Assembly: GCA_963422505.1 (NCBI GenBank)
Contig: OY730196.1
Location: 116,583,965-116,647,964 of the forward strand
DNA length: 64,000 nucleotides
DNA from: Pseudognaphalium luteoalbum
Taxonomy: Eukaryota; Streptophyta; Magnoliopsida; Asterales; Asteraceae
Direction of reading: 5' to 3'
Made by a program: the position numbers and the translations under genes
Notes under the pieces: model-generated
Databases searched by the model: none
What the model was told of the DNA's origin: nothing
What the model saw: only the letters and a program-made list of their open reading frames with translations
Part shown: piece after piece, positions 1 to 9,620 of the stretch
How positions within the stretch are numbered: the stretch's first letter is position 1
How the letters are laid out: every line of letters begins with the position of its first letter

Positions 1-1095
1 CTGACGTATCAAACTGAAGCACCATAGTGAGAGCTCTTAGAGCGTACTTAACTTATACCTACTATATGATTCATGTCAGCAAATCAAATAGACCGTTAAT
101 ATAGTAGCCTATTGCAATTAAGTAACACAAACTTCAATAGTAATGCTACATGCACTTAAAATAAAACTTTATCAATCTATATGTAAGAATAAACATTGTA
201 CTAGAAACATGACTTTGATTCTTTGAAGTTGTTTAACAAAGTTACAATATTCAACAAGGAAGTAGAGTTTTTGTGGTAAAATGATTGATAACCAGCAACC
301 CAGACCAACCTACAATCGGATGTTTATCCATAATGTGGGGCATATCTGATTCACTCAGCGGTTGTGACTATGAGTGTGCCGACCTCTGCTTTTTGTGGCA
401 AAGATATCCCACCCATTACAACAATAATATTTGACAATGAAGTATTTGAGTGGAGTAAATTGCATGAATGGTCTTTGTGGTATACACACATTCTCACCGT
501 CAGTCCTTATACTTTGTTTGTTGCATTGATAGTCCAAAAATGTAAAAATTATTGCACAATTAGTCTCTCATCCACTTAAAATGACTAAAATACCCTTGGT
601 GGTACTATCTATTTTGCTCGACCATAGAAGGGTATTTTAGTCATTTTAGGTGGATGAGAGACTAATCGTGCAATAAATTCTGAATTTATAGACTGTACAT
701 GTAATAAATAAAGTATAGGAACTAACTATGAAAATGTGTGTAAACCACATGGATTATTTTATGCAATTAGCTCCTTTTGGTGTCAATGCCGTTCCTAAAA
801 TGATATTAAATATAGTATAGCTTATCATTCCATAATTCATACTGTTAACAAGCAACCATATAACATATGCACTTGTTAACAAAATAGTGAAAGATGTGTT
901 CTTTCTACAACACAATGTCCCCTCTTTACTAAAAAAAACACATCATATCCCGAAGTGTTCCTCAATAATCTTTGTTACAACAATGGCATATTGATGACCC
1001 GTTTTCTTTTGTATTACTATACACATTACATCTTCAAAGCGCCCATCTTCACTCAATAAATAGCAAAGCATAGGCCATGGATCACGTTTACTTAT
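1..1095. other. 3' flank of the LSD1-like gene, no gene seen
   Basis: AT-rich sequence. No reading frame here has codon structure, splice signals or motifs that I would trust as a gene. The part next to position 1096 should hold the 3' untranslated region of the minus-strand LSD1-like gene. A foldback inverted repeat lies at 549-676 and is listed separately. Confidence 0.6.
549..676. repeat. Foldback inverted repeat (MITE-like)
   Basis: Two arms of about 49 bp (549-597 and 628-676) are nearly perfect inverted copies around a 30 bp spacer. The arm runs from TTATTGCACAATTAGTCTC to a run ending ATACCCTT. I found no clear target-site duplication, so the superfamily is unknown. The structure would form a long hairpin if transcribed. 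Confidence 0.75.
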
Positions 1096-2733
1096 TTACT
1101 TGAGTGCCTTCTTCTTTGTGGCTACCCCGACAACAACATTGCTGACCTAGATACTCACAAAAATAGACCATTTTCAGAGAGAGGACAACTGCTAGAGGTG
1201 ACAATTGTGACCCATTTATATACATAATAATATGTAAAAATAGCTAACATGAAAATATTTTTTAACGGGTCAAACTTCACACAATGTGTAATGTGCTTAG
1301 AACATTCTAACTTGCTTCATTAGAGAATATATATTATTATTGTTATAATTATAATATTAAAGCAATTAGTCAATTAAACTTGTCAGAAGTTTTTAATATG
1401 AATTAGACTCAATAATGTACTATAGTAAAACTTAAAAGATACGGAGTAAATACTAATTTTGACATGTTAGCTAACCATTAGACATAATTCTGGAAAAAAA
1501 GACTAGGATGGAAGATCATACCAATTTTCCACTCTTGTCAACATACATGGGATTTTCAACGACTACAGTTTGGTTACAAGAGTGGGGCGTTACCTACAAA
1601 AGATATCAAAGGTGAAATGTGTAATATGTAATGGTGTAATCCCTAATTCCAAACCATAACGTCTTGAACAATGTATAATCCCAAAACTAGAAAGATGAAA
1701 AATTCAATTCAAAACGAAAGTTTCCATAACTCATTCAGCACTAAATTATACACAAGGTTAATATGGTATTTTTAATATGTTGTACTTCAAAGTTCAAACT
1801 GTCCATTCGGAATAAATGAAATAGAGCAGGAAACTCACAGTTGAAACAGGGGGCGTTGATGCTGATGTGGCTGTTCCGTTAGGTCGCATCGGGAAGGGAA
1901 CTCTTCCATTGCTCATCTGCAGTCAACGAAGACGGACAATCAGTGACAGCGCAAAGGAAGTAAGGTAATTTGCTTACAAGATGATATGTTGTTTTACTCA
2001 CATTGACATTTGTAATGTAGTGACAAACTGCACATTTAACTGATGGGGAACCGTATGGATACATCAGCATTGTTTGGCAATTTCCACAATTTACTTGAGC
2101 AAGCTGGTTAGAAACTGTCCAACCAAAAAAAATCTTGGTTATGCATTAGGTGCTATATAAAAGCTAAAAACTTGACAAATGGAAGACATACGTCAACGAT
2201 AATACATAACGGGTAACATAAATTCACGATATACATCAGCAACAATTCAACATAGATGGCATGTGCACGAATAATTTTATTATTAGACTAATCAGTAATC
2301 AACAATTTAACATAAATGTTAGCATCAATTGTAATCGTTGGCAGTTGGTTAAACATAACAAATATAACATGAGGCAATGAAATGAATAACACTAACAACA
2401 CATCTATCATTATCGTTTCTTAACATGGTTGTAAGATTTTTCTCATCTTCCATTCTTTTAACTAATAATGTGAAGCTTTTGTGCAGCTGATGTATATTAT
2501 GCAATAAAGATAACCATATGAGTGATACTAGCTACATCACAAGTTCACAACTACAAACAGCATTCTACAAATCAAGTTAAGAAGGGTCTAAAATATCATA
2601 CCTGGTGCAAGATTGACTGTATGACAACAGGAGCATCTGACACTTGAAGCACCACGTGTATACATTAACAATGTTCTGCAGCCTCCGCATATCAGTTGAT
2701 CCATTTCCATACCTAATAAGTAGTTTCAACAAA

Positions 2734-2769
<36 letters not shown>

Positions 2770-3743
2770 ATAAAAATATATGAAAAGAACCACAAAAATA
2801 AGATAAAAATCATATCTTGTAACAATATAAGGTTCTGGAGCAGAGGAAGGGTGTATACGAGTTTAAACTAAGCAATCGATTAACTTGCTCAGCTAAGATC
2901 ATTGCTTATATTTTTTTATAGCTAAAAAAGATTGTTATATTCTCAAGCTTTTGTTCACCTCACACAAAGAAAACCTAAGCTGCCCAAATCATATTACTCC
3001 GTCGGAGTGGAAAAGTTGCATAAACCTATGTCAGCAGAAATGAGCTCAACTGCTCAAGTTGTATTTTTTACAAACAACTTGACCATAAGATGATAGTTCA
3101 TCATTTTGCAACTTGGTCGTTGTAACACAAATTACTTCAATTAAAACTGTAAACTTCATTCTATTTTCTTAAAAAAATAAACAAACAATAAAAAAATGTG
3201 CACTGTAAAACTTACAAATAAGAGAGAGTTAGAACTGAGATCACCAATATGTTAACAAAACATATAAGTTTGCCACAAAAAATAAGTTTTGTAATAAAAC
3301 TTTCCAGTTGGTGTAAACATGTACATCAAATCATCAATAAACAGTTTATGTGTCGATGGTTATTTATTACAGCATAGTGATTTAAATTTTAAAAATGTAG
3401 CATTTATGAATGACTCAACCATCAAAATACGTACGTGTTGATTCCGTGTAAAAAAAACAAGATTCCTTCTTCTACCTTCCTTATGGAGATACCATCTATA
3501 GCTGACCTTGACTTTTCCATAGATTATATTATATTTTTTTCTTAATGTAAATATATTTCTGTATAATTCAGTAACTGCAGAAAAGAAAAAGAAAAAAAAA
3601 TGTAAAATGGTAGCAATAATATTACCAGGGGGGGGATTGGGAACAGAGGTAAGAGCATTACATAATGCACAACAAACATTGGAAGCTCCTCTCCGATACA
3701 ACAATATGCTTCTACATCCACTACATACTATTTGGCTCTGCAT
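1096..3743 (-). CDS. LSD1: LSD1-like three-zinc-finger protein, 6 coding exons
   Basis: Encodes a plant LSD1/LOL family protein, known in Arabidopsis as a negative regulator of superoxide-triggered cell death that binds metacaspases and bZIP factors. Coding exons (minus strand) are 3626-3743, 2602-2712, 2002-2114, 1839-1916, 1522-1593 and 1096-1146; phases agree at all junctions and give 180 residues, close to the 184-189 of Arabidopsis LSD1. Three LSD1 fingers of the CxxCRxxLxYxxGAxxVxCxxC type are each split off by an intron: VCSGCRSILLYRRGASNVCC (finger 1), ICGGCRTLLMYTRGASSVRC (2) and NCGNCQTMLMYPYGSPSVKC (3). The tail MSNGRVPFP, TVVVENPM and KLVSNVVVGV matches LSD1 rather than the shorter LOL proteins as I recall them. 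The start is the first ATG ahead of finger 1. A 5' UTR intron is possible upstream. The LSD1 assignment rests on remembered family sequence. Confidence 0.93.
2734..2769. repeat. (GAT)12 microsatellite in LSD1-like intron 1
   Basis: Twelve uninterrupted GAT units lie in the first coding intron, only about 21-57 bases upstream (in gene direction) of the acceptor at 2713. Read on the gene strand it is an ATC repeat next to the branch-point and pyrimidine-tract region. Confidence 0.95.
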
Positions 3744-4140
3744 CTTTCTTAACTTTTTACTTGAGAAGGGTAAAATTAATTATCAATTAAATGATAAAAC
3801 TATCCATTCCATTCCATTCCATTCCATATATAGTATAGTAGTAATACAAAGAAAAGAAAAGATAGAAAGGTAAAGTTACCATGAGAGATGAGGAGATGAA
3901 AAGGAGTTGATGAAGTGGTGATTTAATTTAATGGCAGCCATTCAGGATCATTGTTTTGTTGTAAACAACGACATAAAACTGATTAGTAGATGAGAATTGG
4001 GTTTGATGACGTTGACAAAATAAGAAACAAAAGGGGGGAGCGGAGCAAGAGACAGAGAGATTTGAGATTTGTGTGTGTTTGTGGGTAAAACAAGGCCTTT
4101 TTATTCTACGATATTCAGTGGATTTTGTTTTGTACTTCAA
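3744..4140 (-). promoter_or_regulatory. Leader and promoter region of the LSD1-like gene
   Basis: The region upstream of the LSD1-like ATG holds a CT-rich stretch on the gene strand near 4035-4060, typical of plant 5' leaders. A possible leader-intron donor (ATG followed by GTAACT) lies near 3880. No transcription start can be fixed from sequence alone. A short open frame at 3928-4140 on the same strand has no recognisable domain and is probably leader sequence. Confidence 0.4.
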
Positions 4141-4678
4141 TTCTCATTTGTAAAAATGTTGAACATAGTTATTCAACTATCAATAAATTTGTTCGATTGA
4201 ATTACTCACCTTTAAAAATCAAGGTATATATGTTACTTAACTTATATTAATACCAAAATCACTTTACTTGACTTTTTAAAATTAATTAATTTACTTAACC
4301 TATAAATATTACAACTAAAAAACCTAATATATATATATATATATATACAAAAATAGTTTGGTAATTCAATTGAATAAATTGATAGCCTGCTAACTTACTT
4401 GAACATTTTCTCAAAGTACACAAACATATTTGTCCGGTAACCATTTTCATATACCAAGAAACAATCATAGTTTTGGGTAGAGGTGTCCACGGTTGATTCG
4501 ATTTTTGACAAATATCATATCAAATCAAATCCAATATTTCAGTTATTTAGTAATAAAAAACAATTCGATTTCCATATTTCTACGATTCGGTTTTTCTATT
4601 TCTAGTTCGGTAATTTCCGTTTCCATCATTGCTATATGAGAATTAGAATTAGAACTATGATCCATAAATATTACGGAA
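4141..4678. other. Intergenic AT-rich DNA, no gene seen
   Basis: Contains a short TA dinucleotide run at about 4328-4348 and AT-rich sequence, ending in the 9 bp target duplication TAGATAAAA (4679-4687) of the adjacent MULE. Nothing coding is recognisable. Confidence 0.6.
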
Positions 4679-4687
4679 TAGATAAAA

Positions 4688-4912
4688 GGGAAATTAACGA
4701 AAATACCTTATTTTTCGAACATATTTTTCGTTTTGCCCCTCCCAAAACAAAGTTGCCGTTTTACCCTACCCGGGCGCAGGTCGCATCATGCGACCTGCGA
4801 CCCGTAACTCGCGACCTGCGACCCAATTCGATTACCTAGTAAAAGACACCCTTTTGGACCAATACTCCGGTCGCAAGTCGCACCATGCGACCTGCGACCG
4901 GCGACCTGCGAC
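4688..4912 (+). repeat. Left terminal inverted repeat of the MULE
   Basis: About 225 bp matching the right end (14886-15108) in inverse orientation at roughly nine positions in ten by eye. The outer half is AT-rich. The inner half is GC-rich and consists of overlapping palindromes of GGTCGCA and TGCGACC, for example CAGGTCGCATCATGCGACCTG near 4778-4797. Confidence 0.93.
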
Positions 4913-5350
4913 CTGAGCCATGTGCCCCGTTCACCGATCATGCGACCCGTTCACCGGCCCGGGCGAAATTTTTTATTTTTTTTACGTAGTTTTTATCTTA
5001 TTTTTTATTATATGTTTTATTTACTTTTTTGAGTACTTTACTAATTTTTTAACTTAATTTTGCGACCCTTTCACCGAGACCTACTAATGTTTTATGGGTT
5101 TACTTTTTTTTTTAGTACTTATTTTTTGTTACATTTTTTTATATGTTTTATTTATTCCTTTATTCCTTTTTTCTTTTTTTGTTTTCTTTCCTTTTTTTTT
5201 CAAGACCTTTGAGATAAATATCTTATCTTCTTCGAAAAGATAATATGGATGTGATTTTCTGGAATTTCCGGATAAGATATCTTATTATATTTTTGAGATA
5301 AAATATCTTATCTTTTTGGATAGGATTTTCCGCGAATTTCCTGATTTCCA

Positions 5351-5360
5351 TACATGTTTA
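5351..5360 (+). promoter_or_regulatory. Likely TATA box of the PB1-like gene
   Basis: TATATAAATA about 80 bases upstream of the ATG at 5440. The preceding 5210-5345 segment is rich in GATAAGAT/ATCTTATC motifs and a GATTTTCCGCGAATTTCC block. A related block, GATTTTCCCTGAATTTTT, lies upstream of the transposase start (minus strand, about 9355-9375). Confidence 0.5.
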
Positions 5361-5439
5361 TATATAAATAGTGTAACTGTAAGATAGAATTACCAAGATT
5401 TTCCTGATTTCACATTTGTTTGTCTTTAATCTTTGGAAA

Positions 5440-5919
5440 ATGGTTGAGAATGATCATTTTTGGTATTTCCGTTCTCCAAATGAAGAACCATTAACTGAGA
5501 AAATATACGCCGAAGTTCCTTGGATGTTTAGTGTTGCTTTCCGGCACGCTGGACATTTTCAGGGCGCAAAAAGAATGTACGTTCAAGGTTTGTTGACGTT
5601 TATTGATTGTGTTGAGGCCGATGAATTTTCAACTAAACTTTTGGAAACGGCTTTGAACGAGCTAGGTTACTGGCCTCCGGAGAGGTGGTATTTTTACTTT
5701 AAAGAGCATGATGAAGACCTAGATAATGGTTTACAATTGATAACAGATGATGTCGATCAACTCAAGCAGATTACCGACTATGCAAAAATACATAGAGAAA
5801 TTGAGGTGTATGTTACACGCGCTGATCTGTCACATTTCTCGAATTCGGATACTTTAATGCCGTTACCAATATCTAAAATTATTACTGGCTCTTCAAGTGC
5901 AAGGCGTTTATTCGATTAG
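5440..5919 (+). CDS. PB1-like domain protein encoded by the MULE
   Basis: An uninterrupted 159-residue frame starting at an ATG in the context AAAATGG. The central part has the look of the PB1-like domain common in plant MULE proteins: a HAGHF start (about residues 34-38), a YVQGLLTFIDCVEADEFS stretch (48-65), ALNELGYWP, GLQLITDDVDQLKQI and IEVYVTRADL. No catalytic residues are seen and its role in transposition is unknown. It lies near the left inverted repeat, is transcribed towards the transposase gene, and the two stop codons are about 230 bp apart. Its upstream region resembles that of the transposase, which also begins with a PB1-like segment, suggesting the two arose by duplication. 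The name is from recalled domain patterns, so moderately sure. Confidence 0.75.
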   Translation: MVENDHFWYFRSPNEEPLTEKIYAEVPWMFSVAFRHAGHFQGAKRMYVQGLLTFIDCVEADEFSTKLLETALNELGYWPPERWYFYFKEHDEDLDNGLQLITDDVDQLKQITDYAKIHREIEVYVTRADLSHFSNSDTLMPLPISKIITGSSSARRLFD

Positions 5920-6153
5920 TTATTGGTTAAATCTTGTAATTCGTATTTTTCTTTTAATAAATTGGATAGTTTGCCAATTATGTACGTTGTATTGTGAATC
6001 TACTTTTATTATTTCTAATCCTTATGTAATGATATTTTTAGTAACGTTCAAGCAAAGTTATTGAATACAATAAACCACGATAATGCAAACGTACATAAAT
6101 TCTTAACAAGTACATAACATAATTTTTGTCATCACAACAATTTTAAGTGTGGC

Positions 6154-9100
6154 TCAAGGCTGACTCAAATGGACACTTGAAAAAGTCTGAGTTGCCTGGG
6201 ACGGTTCTCCTTCCTCCTCGAATTTGCTTGACTGTACTTTTGTGGACGTTTTCTGCAAGTCAAAATAATGACGAGTGCATTAAAAATAGGAACTTAACAA
6301 TACAATGTAAATATTTATTTTTTTATGAATTAAAGTAACAACTTACTTTCTTCGTTCTTGATTTTGATCTAGATTTTGACCTTGAGTTGGATCTTGCGGT
6401 GGTTCTTGATCGGCTTGGCTCATCTGTTCTATCGTACGGAGCTGTACAATTAACTCGACTATGACCATGTTCCTTGCAACGACTACATTGATTTTTGTAT
6501 TCCCGTTTCTCCTCTCCCTTTGAAGGAATACGAGCACGGCCTGGTGGGCGACCAGATTGCCTCTTCACCAATATAGGCGGTAAGCAAATCTGCAGATTAC
6601 CTGGATCGTCCCATTCTGAAGGATGAGGCGTTGGATGTATAGCTTCACTATAGGCTGCCCGATACGTTTCCGTGGTGAAATACCTCTCCGCAAAGCAGGT
6701 CACGTTGTCCATTTTAAAGTAACGAGTTACTGCCGCTACATGTCCGCAAGGTAAACCAGACAATTGCCATTGCTTGCAAGTGCATGTTCTTGCTTCCAAG
6801 TTGACTGTACCATTCTTTCTTCGATCCACCACCTCACATATCATGTTTGTGGATGGGTTGACCGTCCAGCTAAGCGATTTGCAAACCCTCTTACCAATCT
6901 TGTGTTCGGCATATGGTGTGAGTGGTGTTTTAACAGTCGCGGCAGTGTTTCGATGTTTGAAATACCATTGTTGTACTGAAGACCTAAAAAACTCCAATAA
7001 CATTGTGACTGGTAGTTTCCTGGCATGCTTGGTCATGGCATTAATGGACTCTGCACTGTTAGTTGTGAGGTAGGCATATCGAGTTTTTGTTGAATGATGC
7101 CTTGAACATCTTTCTTTCCCCACGTCTGTAAGAACCGTGGCTGAAGTTGGTAAATGTCTAGAAATGACACCAAAATGTTCATCGAAATCCGATTTTCTGT
7201 AAGCCTTACACATTTTCCAATAATGCCATTCAAAGTGCTTGACTTTTGAAGAATTGCTTCTCAGGTTCATCAATAAATGACGACAACAGAGGGCATGAAA
7301 TGCCTCTGGAAATACATCAGAAATTCCGACTGCAATTGCGGGAGCCCTATCAGAGATGAATGTTAAGTTGTCAATCCCACCAGCAGATTCAAGTGCGTCA
7401 CGTAAGTTTCCCAAGAACCAGGTCCACACCTCGGACGTCTCTCCCGCCCCAATTCCATAAGCTAATGGCAAGATGCCATTATTACCGTCCATCGCCACAA
7501 CAATTAAGTTAGTACCCAAGTACCCACCCTTCAAATGTGCACCATCTACGATTATTATTGGGCGTGTATGGTTGACAAATGAACGTATCTGCAAAGGGCA
7601 GATAAAAATATATATGAATTCTATAAGAATGTACATATTTGAACGTAAGATGTATAGTAATAATAGTTACTTACAGCTGCACCGATGGACATGTAACACA
7701 TTACAAATTTACCCTCATCATCTGTACGTAGATTCGTAGTGCTCCCCGGGTTATGTAGTTTTAGGTTGTGCAGGTAAATGGGAAGCTTGTTAAACGATTC
7801 AGCGGGACTACCTCTCAACAGCTCTATAGCATAACACTTTGCTTTCCATGCTTGGTTGTATGTAAGGCTGATTTTAAAGCGTTGAGTCATATCAGCTTTG
7901 ATCTCTTTTCCCCTGTATACACGTCCTTCCAAATTCATCGCCTCTTTTAATAGGTTACCAAGAACTTTCTTGGTTGCATGACGGCTATTTGACAAGATTT
8001 GAGTACGAGAACACGTGTGTACGTCGTGTAACTTCCTTACTTGGAAGTTGTCACAATATTGGATACACGCTGCACTTATCTTCCAATCACAATTAGGCAA
8101 AATACATTTTGCTGTGTACCTTTTTTTGTCTGACTTCTTTGGCTTAATCTGAAAACCTTCTTCGAGACACTTGGTATGCAATTGAAGGAGAAAGTCCTCT
8201 TTACTTTGAAATGTTTGGCCCTCTCGAATCCTACAAGATGTCCCATACATGGTAGCTGGTCGTTCTGGAACTTCTTCTTCTTCCTCTCCTAACGGCGTAG
8301 GTATATTCCAGAATATATCATGTTCGGCTGCTTTTACTTTATTGGTTTGTCGTATATATCTCTTGGATCAGGATCATCCTCCTCCTCATCCTCATCATCG
8401 GTAACAATGTGATTACCAAACGGATGGTCATGAGCCTTTGGTGGATTGACATTTTCCTCACCATAATGATCATAATCATGAGGATGTGGATCGGGCTTTG
8501 GCTCCTCCACATAGTATTTTGAATTAGAATGATCATAATGAACATCCGAATCAAATTTAGAATCATCTTGGGTGTTTTCAACTACACTAAATGAAGGGTT
8601 CATGGGTTGTTGTGATGGATGAAAGACTGTATTTTGTGAAGGAGCATGATAATGAAATTGATATTGTTGTTGATAAGGAAACGGAAATTGTTGAAAGGGT
8701 TGTTGAAATGAATGATATTGAGGTGGTTGAAAGGGTTGTTGAAATGAATGATATTGAGGTGGTTGAAAGGGTTGTTGCATCATCGACTGATATTGAGGTT
8801 GCTGGTAATTTTCATTAGTATGTTGTTGAAATTGTGGTTGACAAGCAGAACTACTGCTACTACGTTGATTGCTACCCGTACTCGAAACATTTCTTACCAA
8901 ATCAACAAAATAAATTTCTATCGGAGCATTGTTAATTGCATGGCATAGGAAATCCCCAAAATCATCAATATCATCATTTATATCAACAACATATTGACCG
9001 AGCTTATATTTTAGACAAACCGGTGAATCAAGTGGTAGACCTAATTTTGTTAAAACGTTTTTCAACAAAACTTTGGACGTCATAGGCCTTTCTGGTGCCA

Positions 9101-9209
9101 CTGGAAGTTTTAACGGGACTCTATTGCATTCTATTGGCAAATACATTGGCACGTTGTCAACATATTCAAAACGTCCACCATAACAGATAAAAAGTTTAAA
9201 CTTATTCAT
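6154..9209 (-). CDS. MuDR-type MULE transposase, 3 exons, one frameshift
   Basis: Catalyses cut-and-paste movement of the element. Segments on the minus strand are 7675-9209, 6347-7588 (after an 86 bp intron, GTAAGT..GCAG) and 6154-6252. The order is: an N-terminal PB1-like segment (MNKFKLFICYGGRFEYVDN), a Q/P-rich linker with repeated QPPQYHSFQQPF, an acidic run, the Mutator DNA-binding domain (from about TSCRIREGQTF), the MULE DDE domain with IVDGAHLKGGY (D), FISDRAP (D) and AESINAMTKH (E), a SWIM finger CTCKQWQLSGLPCGH, a CCHC knuckle CSRCKEHGHSRVNC and an SR-rich tail. Near 8334 the frame ends in TAA, and a frame shifted by one base continues into the DNA-binding domain, so the copy has a one-base frameshift or an unrecognised intron. 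The start is ATG at 9209; an upstream TATA-like TATATAAT lies near 9310. All three catalytic acids are present. Confidence 0.9.
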
Positions 9210-9490
9210 TACAAAATGCAATACTAATTAAGTGGGTGGAAAATTTTACCTGAAGATGAAAGACTGTGAGTTGAGAGAGTGTTATGAAACTACTGAAGAA
9301 ATGTGTTTATTATATACATATAACTCTATCCGTATCATTATCCAAAAAGTACAAAAAAATTCAGGGAAAATCTTGCATAATCTTATCAGCGACTTAGCTA
9401 GATAAAATCTTATCTTGAATATCTTGGAAATCACAAAAATGTCAGAAAATCTTATCCGCCATACATAAAGTCGTAATGAACTAATAAAAT

Positions 9491-9591
9491 GTAATCAAGC
9501 CTAGTACGTCAAAATGAACTAATACATAAAGTCAACAGTTCATATACACCAAAAGGGGTAATCAAGCCTAGTACGTCAAAATGAACTAATA
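9491..9591. repeat. Direct repeat of about 34 bp (two copies)
   Basis: GTAATCAAGCCTAGTACGTC followed by AAAATGAACTAATA occurs at 9491-9524 and again at 9558-9591. It sits in the short gap between the end of the Ulp1-like gene and the transposase promoter, so it may belong to a terminator or promoter region of the MULE. Confidence 0.85.
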
Positions 9592-9620
9592 AATTGTAAT
9601 ACATCAAAAAGCAATAATCA

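Noticed and set aside
2577..2871. Poly-Ser and poly-Asp open frames on both strands
   Set aside because: They come from the GAT repeat in the LSD1-like intron. The true coding exon (2602-2712) is in another frame.
4490..4680. Possible extra transposon end near the left MULE border
   Set aside because: Some repeat-like words (ATTCGATTT, GAATTAGAATTAGAA) occur, but no inverted ends or duplication could be found.
4636..4839. Short plus-strand frame across the left MULE end
   Set aside because: It crosses the insertion border and the inverted repeat, so it cannot be an old gene.
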